Origin: Tritrichomonas musculus
Lineage: Eukaryota > Parabasalia > Tritrichomonadida > Tritrichomonadidae
Assembly: GCA_039105265.1 (NCBI GenBank)
Contig: JAPFFF010000029.1
Location: 434,001 to 498,000 of the forward strand
Direction: 5' to 3'
Length of the DNA: 64,000 bases
In this document: positions 1 to 10,742 of the stretch, in pieces
Numbering within the stretch: the first letter of the stretch is position 1
How the letters are laid out: every line of letters starts with the position of its first letter
Notes under the pieces: generated by a model
Databases searched by the model: none
What the model was told of the DNA's origin: nothing
Seen by the model: only the letters and a program-made list of their open reading frames with translations
Position numbers and translations under genes: made by a program

Positions 1-880
1 GATCATCTGTTGATGACATTGTTTTAGAAGATTCGTAGGCCAGTGCGCAGTTTTTAGAGTGAGTTTCAATCAAACAAAGTGGAACTTTTTTGTCACAAAT
101 ACGGCAAATTATGTATTCTGTCTCAATACCAACTGTTGGAGATGATCCTGTATTTGAAGTTTTTTGAAGTTTTCGAGACAAACGCTTGCTATCGGATTGA
201 GTCTTGAACTGATCCTGCTTCTCTTCTTGTTCTGGATTTTCTTGTAAACATTCTATTAAATTTGAATTTTCAACTGGTTGTTGTGATTGCGAAGATTGAA
301 CTAGAACTGATGATGTTATAAATGATTGCGAAGAAGTAATTTGAAGAGGCTTTGAATGATCTAAAATAGAAGCGTCTGAAGGGCGGCGAAGCATTGTTTT
401 AGACCTTTGCTGAACTGGCTTCTTATCAACTATAGATTCATAAGGGATATGCTCATTTCCCATTGAAGAGCATGTAAATGAGAATATATCAATGAGCCTT
501 GAAATTGATAATACAGCTGATAATAAAGAGTAACCAACTTTATCTACTTGAGGCGATAATGTTTTTGCAAGTGCCATTTTAATATCTTGAACTGAAGTAA
601 ATGCTATTTGGAGTAAATTTGCATAATCAGATTTATTTAAATCACTAATTACTTTCATATATGTTTGAACTGCAACATAATCTGGTGTCCCTGGTTCAAG
701 ATGAAATTCGGCCAAACTTCGATCTATTGAATTGACGATTGTATGTTGAGCTCTTAATAAGAAATAGATTCGTTTATAGAAACTCGGACTTACTCGTAAA
801 AGTGATAAGGAATTTGCTTCAATTGAACCACTCATACTATGCGGCACATTTAAAGGCGTGTAAGAGTGCCGGTGATTCAT
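1..880 (-). CDS. AGC-family (IRE/MAST-like) protein kinase, N-terminal part
   Basis: The reading frame is open from an ATG at 880 to the window edge, about 293 codons, so only the N-terminal regulatory part is visible and no kinase domain is in the window. The first ~150 residues are mostly helical. Next comes a Ser/Gln/Lys-rich linker, including a basic RSKTMLRRPSDAS stretch that looks like a phosphosite cluster. Near the edge there is a compact CRICDKKVP...HSKNC motif. That C-x2-C...H-x4-C pattern resembles the small zinc finger upstream of the kinase domain in IRE/IREH1-type AGC kinases. Seen: the frame, the cysteine/histidine motif and the start. Inferred: the kinase identity, since the catalytic domain would lie beyond position 1. 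Confidence 0.6.
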   Translation of the reverse strand, partial: MNHRHSYTPLNVPHSMSGSIEANSLSLLRVSPSFYKRIYFLLRAQHTIVNSIDRSLAEFHLEPGTPDYVAVQTYMKVISDLNKSDYANLLQIAFTSVQDIKMALAKTLSPQVDKVGYSLLSAVLSISRLIDIFSFTCSSMGNEHIPYESIVDKKPVQQRSKTMLRRPSDASILDHSKPLQITSSQSFITSSVLVQSSQSQQPVENSNLIECLQENPEQEEKQDQFKTQSDSKRLSRKLQKTSNTGSSPTVGIETEYIICRICDKKVPLCLIETHSKNCALAYESSKTMSSTDD

Positions 881-1646
881 TTGTCTTATGAAATGTTCAA
901 TTTTGATGGAGATTCTCAAAAATATTCAAATAATTGAAATTTTTCAATAAAAATTATTAGTACGTTTAGGTTTTTTCCTGGTTTTCTTTTGATACTTTTA
1001 TATCAAAAATTAATATTATTCAAAAAAGTATATAATGATTTTTCCTCAATAAAAGAATCATTTAAGAAATTTAATATACCGCGCTATCAATTTCCGAAAT
1101 CAAATAATAATTGTTTTTTAACAATTTTTTTTTTATGAAAAAGTGGAAATAAAATTTTAATTCAAAGTATCAATGTTCACAAAAAAAAATTGAAATAAAA
1201 ATATAAATTCGATAAAAGTTGAATATTTTATAAGGTTTTAATTCTTTAGCTTTGCTTTATTAATAATCCTGAGAATTGTAGTTTTTGAGTTAATGGCCAT
1301 ATCTTTTATATTCGTAAATTTTGGCGCGCATCATTCTCATTCAATTCCACGAACTTTGAAAAAAGTAAACCGACCAAGACTTTTTGAAAAGATGTTTGTT
1401 CAAAATTCATTAATGAGAGAAACTTTTTCAATACATTGACAATGAATTCTCAATTTTCAAAACAACTAAAACAAAATTTTATTTTATTAGATTTTATTTT
1501 TAACAACAATTTAAATTAAAATAATAACATATTATTATTTTAATCCATATGCATTATTTAAGAAATGCATCACTTTTAAAATAAATATAATTTCATTCGA
1601 TTTTTTTATTTATTTATTTAACATAATCTTTTAATTTAACAAAAAA
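881..1646. other. AT-rich intergenic region
   Basis: This spacer lies between two genes read on the minus strand and must hold the 3' flank of the furry-like gene and the 5' flank of the AGC kinase gene. I see poly-A/T runs but no coding signal, RNA gene or repeat pair. A TCATAAG a few bases upstream of the kinase ATG is a weak initiator candidate. Confidence 0.6.
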
Positions 1647-4600
1647 TTAAGCTGGGAAGAAAATTGACGGTAATTCAGCTTCTTTTGAATCACCCGCAGA
1701 AGTTATTTTATCAACCATTGATAAGTTTGGACAGAAAAGGCTTGGATCAACAAAACAGTATTGTACAGCCGAGTGGACAGGATTAATTGTTGATGCTAAT
1801 CTATTATCTTTCGATTTAGATTGATTCCTTCCATCAATCAATTTTTGTAGTTCTTTTGCAACTTTTTTAATTTTCTTTTCATTCTTTGTTAAAGCCAATT
1901 TTTCATCACCTTCAAGTTCGTCATCATAGCAAACAGCAATTGAATTTTCATAAGGATTGTCTTTATCTGCGTTCTTTTGAGCTACTTGCTCTTCGCTAAA
2001 TATTTCATCGTCCCATTTGGTAAATGGCTGAACTTTGACTTGTTCTACAACAGGAAGAAGATTATTCATGAAATCTGAAACGAAAAGTGAATAATCTGTT
2101 AAAAAGAGTGGTGGATAGAATTTAGGCTTTTTGAAGACATCAACATTATCGTCAATCATATTACTGTCTTCGTTTTTAAGATTATTATCGTCATCATAAC
2201 TACCATCACTATCATCGTTATCAACATCAATTTCTTTTGCAGATTGAAGCGTACTACTTGTATCAACAAGCGTTTCTCCATCAGCATTACTCTCAGCATC
2301 GTTATCATCTCCATTAATATTTGTATTAATAGGAGTACCTACTGATGTTACTAAATCAGATGGTCTCCATTCTAAAACATCTTCTTCTTTAATTCCACCG
2401 AAAAGATAAGGAAATTCTTTTGTTGTAGCTGTAGCTGGCTTCTTTTGCGTAGAAATTTTACCACCGAATTCGTTAATTAAAGCTTTATAAAAGTGATTAA
2501 CGTCTTCTTTAAGTTCATAATCACGTTTTTGAATAATATCACGGGACAACTCACCAATAACTTGAGCAGAATTAATAAACAAATGATCATGAATAATCAA
2601 AGTTGATAAAATTAAGACAGCTTTCACTTGCTGAACGTTACCAATCCGAACAATTGTTCTATAAAAGTTGAAAAGACGTTCAAAGCTGGAACTTAATGAA
2701 TCTTTCTTATTGATTTTACTTATATTATTCTTAACTAGCGCTTTATGTAAGTTTTCAAGGGATTCCTTTGATTGCTTTGTTCCCATTTCGACAAATGCTT
2801 TCTTAATCTCCTTATTAGTAATTTCATCTTCTGTATTTTGGGTAGATTTAGAGGCGAACAAGAATGGAGCTATGGCATAATAAGTGAATGCTGGATCATT
2901 TCCACTTCCATTCAACAAGAAACTCAACTTTTTCTGAAGAAGAAATATTAATATCTTTTGGCCTAATTCTAAAGATTCATCATTTAAAGCTGTATTAAAC
3001 AAATAATAAGTAAAACCTTGAAAAGATAACATATCAGTTGAAATTGAACGCATAGAAGAAGATGATTGAACTGACTCTAAGTCTTTTCCATCTTTGTTGG
3101 TTGTTCTTGATGAGTCAAATTTCGATTCAATTAACTTTTCAGGGTTGAAACCAGGCAAAGAGTCTCGATAAGTGTAGATATTACGAAGGGCAGCAGAAAC
3201 AATTGGCTCAGGCTTTGCTCTGGTTTGATCTTTGATGATTTTTCCAGGCTCAGGAAGGAGAAGAAGAGCAAAAGAAGTCAAAAGGATTCTGTTGACCAAT
3301 TCGGTTGATGGATTAGGAATTACATTTTGGCACAACATGCAAAGATATTGAATGTGAGTGTATGCAGTTGCACAATCAGGTTTAACATCACTATCAGCCA
3401 ATTTAAGAAGGGTTTGACGACCACTTGTGCTTCTAGCTGTAGCAGCGTCTTTAACCATTATATAGATTAGATAAATAGAATCTAAGGCATAATTAATTTC
3501 TGATTCAGTTGCCTTGAAATCTAAAGTGATGAACATTTTTAATGCCATTGATGATACAAAAGAATCACCACAAATTAATCCCCATTCAATTAAGTAGCGG
3601 GATGCATCTTTCATTGAAAATGAGTTAACAACAGCTGTTTTATTTTTAACAGAAAGAAGGTTCCTGACGTTCATTTGCATATTAATATCAAATTGAGGAT
3701 CATTAATGTTTGTTTCATTTTCAAAAGAATAAGTTTTATGAAATGCACTGTTTTCTTCATCATTTAAATCAAAAGAAGCTGCCAGGTCAAAGATTCCTGA
3801 AGCAACAGCTGTTGATAATGACGATGGTGAAGAAGAATAAAGAGAAGGCTTAATGAGTGAAATTACATGCGATAAAATTGATTGCTTAAAAATATCCATT
3901 AGTGGTTCATATGTGTATGGGCCAATATAATTAATGCTTCTCTCAATCTTACATGATCCAAGTGGTTTTAAGTTGAGAAGTAGATGGAAGAGCTCTTGTG
4001 CAGTGTCAACAAAATCTCTGAAGAATAGGGCACAATAAGCAATAATCAAATTCTTATATGGAAGGATTTGAGCTGGATTTTCTTTTAGAAAGATAACAAA
4101 CATTTTCAATACAAAACTGACCATTCCAGTGTAATCAATGTTTACTTGTTGATCATGCTCGTTTGACTCCCCAGAAACGTTCATATCTTGTAAGAAGAGA
4201 CGGAAATCAAAGGCTTGGTTCAATTTTGATATTTGAATTTGTTGGTAATACCAATAACGAACATTTAAAAATGATAAAAAGTGCTGCATTACATGCTTTG
4301 AATTGATTGTATAAGCGTAAGTAATCATTGCAACACAATTCTCGCGTAAATTTTCCATCTTAAAATATATATCTGTAAGAATAATTAAGAATAAAGAGCC
4401 TGATGCTTTATATGTTGGATATAGAATATCAGTAATAGGTGGAGTGATTGGAAGGAGACATTTAAGTTTAACAATTGATTGGATAAAAGTATACATAGAA
4501 AACATTTGATAACTTGGTAAACAGCCTTCAAAGATATGGAGACGTTCTGGAACAAATCTGATTCTCTTCATCCATGGAACAATAAATGATGCTATATAAC

Positions 4601-7600
4601 GACACATTTCGTTTGACTTTTTATCAAACGTTGACATAACGAGTTCTTCTTGATTGTTTGGATTAAATTGTGCTCCTGGTATCACCAGCATTGAGCCAGA
4701 TTGATTCATGTTAGCTGATGAATAAGCTGATAGTTGCTTTTGACTTCCCATTTTTTTCAATCCATTTGTATTGATATAAGTACTACTAGTTAGATAATTA
4801 GTATTTGTTTGGGTGAAGACCGAGATACCAGTTAGAGAAACTTGCCTAATTCCACTTTGATTCAATGGAATATTTGCCAACCTTAGCTGACTTGGTGATG
4901 GAGGAAGAGGGATAGCTGTTTTTCCACGATTTTTGGTTGTGCTAGAAATTGAGGCGATATTTGGTCTCTGAATTGATTTTGATTTTTTCAAGCTAATATG
5001 ATGGCTATCTTTTGATAAGTCGTTATCATTTGAATCGGAAGCGTTTTCATCTTCTTCTTCACTTCTTTTTCCACCTTTGATTGATTCCATTGCGAAAATT
5101 CCAGAGCAAAATTGCTCAGAAAGGAAAGGAAGATGATTTGCAAGAGAATAAATGACTTTACTAGCAGTATTAGCGAAAAAATGTTCAAAATTGGTCATGA
5201 AAGTTTCTCTTACGCTAAGTAATTCATCAGAAAGGTTTAAAGTTCCTTGAACATTGTTAGCATATATTAAATGCGTACTTAAAGCAGTTACATAAATAAA
5301 ATCAAATGCGGTCATTCTTTGGAAAACGTCTTTTCCAATCAAATAACCAGTTGCAATTGCTTGAAGAGTTCCAATATTTCTTAGAATCAGGTCGGAAAGT
5401 CGCTTTGCTGCATTTAATGACTTCAAAACAATTGCTCTTTCTGGAGAATCAGGATTATTTGCATCATCATCTGCTGTAATTGGCTTAATTGACATTTTGC
5501 ATTGCCCCTTTTCTTCACTGACACAGAAATCAATGGCAACATTTGCAATTTTCGTTCGCCATTCTGATATAAATTCAGTACTGGTACAGAGCTGTTTCGC
5601 TATTCCTGCAAAAAATGGATATGATGTCTGTGAATTACGAATATAAATTGGCATTAAAACGCCAGAATAATTAGTAAATAGAGTAATTGCAATATCTGGC
5701 GTATGTTCAACTATTTTTTCTATGTTGGCTGTAACAAGTTCAAACCAAATATCAGGGATATACATAATTTTGACAAGTTCAGCGTAGGCAGTTTGACAAG
5801 GTATCGAAAAGTAAAGATTGCTTTGTGATGATAAATTGAACCAAAAGGCATAGCTTTCGTTACTAGTTAAAACATCATCAACAAAAGGAAGCGAAATCGG
5901 ATTCCTTGGAAAAATACCGTTGCAATTGAGAAGATTGCGTGTTTGTTTCTTGACAAATTCTGCAAAAATAACTGTCAATGCTTTACCAAATGCATATAAA
6001 GCAGTTTGATATGTATTATGAACAGTTGACGACATATCAATTGAAAATGTTGCTTCTTTTGATACACATTTAGATTTGAATACGTCATTGATGAACTTTG
6101 AATAGCCTAACTTGAATGCATCTTGGTTATGGAGACAAAAATCTGGTATAAAAGTGGGTTTTTTAGTGCATCTTAATAAATATAATGCAAATGGCCTTGG
6201 CGGAAGATGATCAACGAGATGAGTCGAAAAGAGGTTAGGAGAAATTGACTGAGTTGCTGCTGATATCCATTCCTCATTTCCAGCAATATTAAGTTCGCTT
6301 AATTTTTTAATATAATGGTTAATTCCATGCTTTTGCTTGTCTTCGTCTTTCCACATCGCAAAGAGAAATGAAGATACATAAATTACAAAAATAGGATCAT
6401 CTTGTTCGAAATTCTTCGAATGAGATAAAAGTTGTATCAAGAAAGATCGCAATTCTTTGCACACTTCTTTTGAAACATCAATAACATCTTTATAGTCAAC
6501 TAATGCATCTGTTGGTAATAATGAATCCGATGATGAATTGTTAATATCGCCAATTTCACTAAATCGATCATTATCTAGTGAATCAGCTAGCGCAGCCACA
6601 TAAAATGTATATAAATAGGTTGATTTGCTTCTTGCAAAATTTGAAAATTTAATTGTATCAAGATCATCAATATTTTCTGTTCCTGGGCAAAGAGCACTGA
6701 AAACAAATTCCTTTCCAACCTCACTTACAACATTATCAAGTTTATTATAGAATTGAGAAACAAAAGGATTTTGTATCAATTTTGTTGCATCTAATGCAAT
6801 TGCTCTGGTAATAAAACAAGATGATATTAAACCTATGAAAATGATGAAGAAAATGTGTTCATAATCTGATTTATCAAGAGGGATTCGTTCAAAAGCAACA
6901 GTTTCTAGAATACTTTTCAATGCAGATACAATTAAAAAAATAGAATCAGGATTTAATGTATTTACACTTTCTGTTTCAAGTAAATAAAGTTGATTAATGA
7001 CTTTGGTTGCATTTTCATTGTTGAGATGAATTGCTGCTTGAAGAGATCTAACAGACATTGCACCAACTGCCTCTTCTTTACTGACTATGTTAGAACAAAT
7101 CCATTCTATTAGATTATTGTTGTCCGATGGCGTTAGAATGAGAGGAGCTAAATTTAAGGCCGCAATTGTAACTCGATTATCATCCATACTTTTTAACAGA
7201 TCAGGAAGATCGGTAACTCCAACATGAGCTTTTAATGCTATCCGAGTTCTTTTATGATCTTTGTCTTCATCTAAGGTACTTTTAGGTTTTTCATCAAAAA
7301 CTGGATTAGACTTTTTCCATTTATTCATATAAACACCGAGCAATCGTGGCTTAGGATATTCTTGATCAGCTACAGATATCATTATTGGCAATGAAAGAAT
7401 TGTATGAATATCTGAAATCGAGTGTTTCATTGGTGAGCATATTGTCATTAAAGATTGGGTAAATGATGGAGGAACATAAATACTCATTGAACTATCTAAT
7501 TCATTTCCTTTTTTGTTTTTCAATAATTTTTTGCACATTTTATATCCTTCTTCTTTGATTTTCAAAAGAACTTTCTCAGATTCACCTTTTTCTATTTTTG

Positions 7601-8945
7601 CTTTGGTAATAAAATTAGTATTAATGCACAATATTCTTAAAAAAGTAAGTAGAACAGCTTCTTCAATTGTATTAAAAACTTTTTCATCTTTGGTTATTTT
7701 CTTAATTACATCTTCGGCGAAATTGCTAACATCATTACATGCAATCTGAAGTAAAAAATCAGAAAGTACATCAGTTGAAGCTTTTGCAACAAAATGAATA
7801 TTTTTCTTTACAATTTCAAGCATATCTAAAAAATCTTTGTAATCATTTGCAGAAACATGCCATGAATAATGCTCATTTTGAAGTAATCGAATTGACTTTG
7901 GAATATAATTTGCCCCGTACATGAATTGTGTTAATGCTTTGACAATGTGAGTTGAAAGATCAGTTTCTTTGTGAGAATTCTCTGAAAAACATTTATGAGC
8001 AAAATCCTTAATTGACATACGTATTGATTTGTTGCTTGTAAATGATAGTATGAGTGAACGAAGCTCAAAAGAGGTTTGATCAGGCAGTCCTGATGCTTTG
8101 TTATAATAATCGACGATTTCATCGCTCGAACATGAATTTGGAAATGACACAAACATTTGACCAAGTAAGTTTAAGATGCATGCGGCAGCAGGTTCACACG
8201 AATTATCTTTTTCGTTGTAAAAAGGTAAAACCAATTTTAAAAGATCCTTTACTTGGGATTCATCTTCAAATCTAAATACAGTTTCGGAAAATAAAAAAAT
8301 AATTAATGGGCGAAGATTTTCATTTGATTTTAAATCAGAAAAAATAAGTTTAACAATATTGTATGTTTCCATTCTTGCACTAATTGAACTATAAGAAATC
8401 GCCATTTTAAATTCATTGATAATTAACTTATTTATAAAATCATTGAAAGGATCGGATTTTGAATGGATAAATTCATATATTTTGTTAATTAACTCGATAG
8501 CATCATTTTTCTTCATTGATTGCGCTGATTGCATTGTAACATAATGACATACCTTTGCTATAATATAATGAATTGTATATTTTACACAGCCTCGAACATG
8601 CTTATCTTCCCATTTGATACCTCCAAGTAAATAAAGAAAATTTGAACCACCCCCAGGAATTCTGGACGAAGGTTCACTTTTAGAATTAATATCTATATCT
8701 GGAAATGAATCAAGAAGAAACTGAAAAGATTCAAGTGGTCTGGCTGCTCCAATATTCCCACATGCAAAAAGAGAATTTTGGAACCTAGCATCAATAAATT
8801 TAAAGTTACTGAGATATTCAGAATAAGATTGATCATTTAAATCTTGAATACCAGAAATTAAGTCTCTGCAACTACTGCTAAAAAAAATTCCGCAATTCTC
8901 TAGAACTTTCGCAAATGTAGAATTTCGATCCATCTCTTTACTCAT
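1647..8945 (-). CDS. Giant HEAT/armadillo-type protein, probably furry/MOR2/PAG1-like
   Basis: A single uninterrupted frame of 2432 residues, predominantly alpha-helical throughout, with acidic disordered stretches near residues 1300-1400 and 2200-2300. Around residue 1270 a LANHLPFLSEQF segment is followed, after a disordered linker, by FIVPWMKRI near residue 1457. This order resembles the 'PELT-x-F ... LLPWL-x-I' signature in the middle of furry family proteins, scaffolds of NDR/LATS kinase signalling in cell morphogenesis. Length also fits that family (about 2000-3500 residues). No catalytic motif was seen. The N-terminal part does not obviously match furry, so another HEAT-repeat scaffold remains possible. 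A DNA transposon now sits 9 bp upstream of the ATG, and the coding frame itself is intact. Confidence 0.5.
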   Translation of the reverse strand: MSKEMDRNSTFAKVLENCGIFFSSSCRDLISGIQDLNDQSYSEYLSNFKFIDARFQNSLFACGNIGAARPLESFQFLLDSFPDIDINSKSEPSSRIPGGGSNFLYLLGGIKWEDKHVRGCVKYTIHYIIAKVCHYVTMQSAQSMKKNDAIELINKIYEFIHSKSDPFNDFINKLIINEFKMAISYSSISARMETYNIVKLIFSDLKSNENLRPLIIFLFSETVFRFEDESQVKDLLKLVLPFYNEKDNSCEPAAACILNLLGQMFVSFPNSCSSDEIVDYYNKASGLPDQTSFELRSLILSFTSNKSIRMSIKDFAHKCFSENSHKETDLSTHIVKALTQFMYGANYIPKSIRLLQNEHYSWHVSANDYKDFLDMLEIVKKNIHFVAKASTDVLSDFLLQIACNDVSNFAEDVIKKITKDEKVFNTIEEAVLLTFLRILCINTNFITKAKIEKGESEKVLLKIKEEGYKMCKKLLKNKKGNELDSSMSIYVPPSFTQSLMTICSPMKHSISDIHTILSLPIMISVADQEYPKPRLLGVYMNKWKKSNPVFDEKPKSTLDEDKDHKRTRIALKAHVGVTDLPDLLKSMDDNRVTIAALNLAPLILTPSDNNNLIEWICSNIVSKEEAVGAMSVRSLQAAIHLNNENATKVINQLYLLETESVNTLNPDSIFLIVSALKSILETVAFERIPLDKSDYEHIFFIIFIGLISSCFITRAIALDATKLIQNPFVSQFYNKLDNVVSEVGKEFVFSALCPGTENIDDLDTIKFSNFARSKSTYLYTFYVAALADSLDNDRFSEIGDINNSSSDSLLPTDALVDYKDVIDVSKEVCKELRSFLIQLLSHSKNFEQDDPIFVIYVSSFLFAMWKDEDKQKHGINHYIKKLSELNIAGNEEWISAATQSISPNLFSTHLVDHLPPRPFALYLLRCTKKPTFIPDFCLHNQDAFKLGYSKFINDVFKSKCVSKEATFSIDMSSTVHNTYQTALYAFGKALTVIFAEFVKKQTRNLLNCNGIFPRNPISLPFVDDVLTSNESYAFWFNLSSQSNLYFSIPCQTAYAELVKIMYIPDIWFELVTANIEKIVEHTPDIAITLFTNYSGVLMPIYIRNSQTSYPFFAGIAKQLCTSTEFISEWRTKIANVAIDFCVSEEKGQCKMSIKPITADDDANNPDSPERAIVLKSLNAAKRLSDLILRNIGTLQAIATGYLIGKDVFQRMTAFDFIYVTALSTHLIYANNVQGTLNLSDELLSVRETFMTNFEHFFANTASKVIYSLANHLPFLSEQFCSGIFAMESIKGGKRSEEEDENASDSNDNDLSKDSHHISLKKSKSIQRPNIASISSTTKNRGKTAIPLPPSPSQLRLANIPLNQSGIRQVSLTGISVFTQTNTNYLTSSTYINTNGLKKMGSQKQLSAYSSANMNQSGSMLVIPGAQFNPNNQEELVMSTFDKKSNEMCRYIASFIVPWMKRIRFVPERLHIFEGCLPSYQMFSMYTFIQSIVKLKCLLPITPPITDILYPTYKASGSLFLIILTDIYFKMENLRENCVAMITYAYTINSKHVMQHFLSFLNVRYWYYQQIQISKLNQAFDFRLFLQDMNVSGESNEHDQQVNIDYTGMVSFVLKMFVIFLKENPAQILPYKNLIIAYCALFFRDFVDTAQELFHLLLNLKPLGSCKIERSINYIGPYTYEPLMDIFKQSILSHVISLIKPSLYSSSPSSLSTAVASGIFDLAASFDLNDEENSAFHKTYSFENETNINDPQFDINMQMNVRNLLSVKNKTAVVNSFSMKDASRYLIEWGLICGDSFVSSMALKMFITLDFKATESEINYALDSIYLIYIMVKDAATARSTSGRQTLLKLADSDVKPDCATAYTHIQYLCMLCQNVIPNPSTELVNRILLTSFALLLLPEPGKIIKDQTRAKPEPIVSAALRNIYTYRDSLPGFNPEKLIESKFDSSRTTNKDGKDLESVQSSSSMRSISTDMLSFQGFTYYLFNTALNDESLELGQKILIFLLQKKLSFLLNGSGNDPAFTYYAIAPFLFASKSTQNTEDEITNKEIKKAFVEMGTKQSKESLENLHKALVKNNISKINKKDSLSSSFERLFNFYRTIVRIGNVQQVKAVLILSTLIIHDHLFINSAQVIGELSRDIIQKRDYELKEDVNHFYKALINEFGGKISTQKKPATATTKEFPYLFGGIKEEDVLEWRPSDLVTSVGTPINTNINGDDNDAESNADGETLVDTSSTLQSAKEIDVDNDDSDGSYDDDNNLKNEDSNMIDDNVDVFKKPKFYPPLFLTDYSLFVSDFMNNLLPVVEQVKVQPFTKWDDEIFSEEQVAQKNADKDNPYENSIAVCYDDELEGDEKLALTKNEKKIKKVAKELQKLIDGRNQSKSKDNRLASTINPVHSAVQYCFVDPSLFCPNLSMVDKITSAGDSKEAELPSIFFPA

Positions 8946-9469
8946 TTTATAATATAGGGGGTTTAACCGTTCGTAAACTGTCAGAAAATAAAAAAAATAA
9001 GATATTTCATAACAAAATTGATATTTATACTAATTATATTTAATAATTATTAATTAAAATCTCAAATATAAAATCCGTCTATAGGAACCTATAATTTTGA
9101 TGAATGATAAAATTCAATAGTGCCCTATTCAATTAATATGAAATAATGCTATTCATTTTTTTCCATTGTAAACCAAATAAAAATACCAAATTATGATCAA
9201 ATTAATATTTTAGATAAAAGAATGATATAATTCTAGAAAATATTTTCTAAATATTAAAGTTTTTTGGAAAATTTGCATTTTTTGATTAATATATAAATAA
9301 TTAAAGATTTATTAATATATAATGAATTTTCATTACATTTAATTTTTAAATATTTTTTTATTTTATTTCAAGAGCACTTTTTCTTCAAGATATTTCCAGA
9401 GATTTTGAAAAATTATAAATTCATTAATGAAGTGATTTTGAATTCTTGACTTCATTAATAAATTATAAA

Positions 9470-10390
9470 TTCATTACCGTAATTATGAGAATCTCAGACA
9501 TGATTGAATATTCTCAGACATTTTTTGAGAAAACACATTGAAAAAGAGAAAAATATCTTAATTTTTTTTGTGAATTAATTCAAATTTTTGTAAATTTTAA
9601 ATAAATCCTCTCAATAATGTCTGTGATCAAAAACTCATAAACTATTCAATTTTCGATCCGAAGTTCTCAATTTAGCGATCATTTCCTTTGAAAATTATTA
9701 CTTCATTTCAATATTTGTACTAGACTAAAAGATTCATCGTTCATTAGCAATCCAGTGCTCAGAAAGCGACGTCAGGTTCAACATTAGGAATTAGATCAAA
9801 GATAGATGTGATCATTGGCAATCCAAGCTTTTTTAAGCTTCAATATGAAAAACAAATTTCTAAAATAATCCCAAATTTCATAGATGTTTTGATAAAATGA
9901 CACAAGAATAGCAGCAAAACGTTATTAATGGCCAATGAAACATATTTGGCTAGTAAAAATGAAAAACTTGCACAATTAGCATCCATAGTAGAAATTAAAA
10001 AAATGAAGATTTTTAAATAAAGATAATATACTTTATTAATTTTATCATTAGTTTTATTTTTAAACCATTGTATATTTTAATATTAATGGATATCTAACCC
10101 GAAAAGTTGTGTTTAGGAACTTTCAATGCCCTATATGATTTTTCTTCTCAATTTTTAAATGAGTTTTCTCAAATAATATCCAAAAAAAAAATATTATATT
10201 ATATCAATATACCATTTTAAAATCATATTCCTGTAAAAAAAAATACTATTACTGAAAATAATAAATAAAAACTAAACAAAAAATTGAATTATTTGAATAA
10301 ATTCATTCAAAAAATGAATAATCATTCAAAAATGTCTGAGATTAATTGAATGAGTATGAGAATCTCATAACGACGGTAATGAAGTGATTT
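9470..10390. repeat. Internal inverted repeat inside the MULE
   Basis: About 55-60 bp at 9470-9527 (beginning CATTACCGTAATTATGAGA) match the reverse complement of 10333-10390 with scattered differences. A 22 bp direct repeat with AATGAAGTGATTTTGAATT occurs just outside the left arm (9426-9447) and overlapping the right arm (10377-10398). This may be an older element nested in the MULE or a duplicated subterminal region. No target duplication is clear. Confidence 0.6.
9751..10020 (+). pseudogene. Decayed coding fragment carried in the MULE
   Basis: A 90-codon stretch reads as ordinary protein (for example LGIRSKIDVIIGNPSFFKLQ, then KTLLMANETYLASKNEKLAQ) with one in-frame TGA at 9898-9900, ending at TAA 10018-10020. 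Nothing similar is seen in the other frames, and the surrounding DNA is non-coding. It may be the residue of a transposase or a host gene piece captured by the element, as Pack-MULEs do. I do not recognise the family. Confidence 0.45.
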
Positions 10391-10742
10391 TGAATTCTTT
10401 ATTTCATTTACTTTTATTATTATGGTTCATTTTCTATTTTGCTCTTCCAATTAGTATTTTAATATTATATTTTAAAAAATATAAATGAAATAGGCTATAT
10501 TTTGGTAGAAATTTTTATAACTAAATCTTATTTTAACATTTGAAAAAGTTTTTATCTCTCAGAAAAATAAAAAATGAATTTTTTAATGTTAGTATATATA
10601 TTTTTTAATACTTATAGTATTTATATAAATAAATATTAATATAGTATAATAATATATTATTTATTTAATAAAATCTATCTTTTTTAATCTTAATGAAAAT
10701 TTTTGACACTTTACGAACGGTTAAACCCCCTATTTTATAATA

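Larger units (their letters stand above)
8955..10732. mobile_element. Mutator-like (MULE) non-autonomous DNA transposon, 1778 bp
   Basis: The ends are inverted repeats: TAGGGGGTTTAACCGTTCG at the left (8955 onward) mirrors CGAACGGTTAAACCCCCTA ending at 10732. The match is perfect for 23 bp and imperfect to about 33 bp. Directly outside both ends is the same 10 bp word TTTTATAATA (8945-8954 and 10733-10742), a target-site duplication of the length used by Mutator-like elements, which are known in trichomonads. No transposase frame is present, so the copy is non-autonomous. It contains a second internal inverted repeat and a short decayed coding fragment. The left duplication includes the first base of the furry-like gene's ATG. 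Confidence 0.85.
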
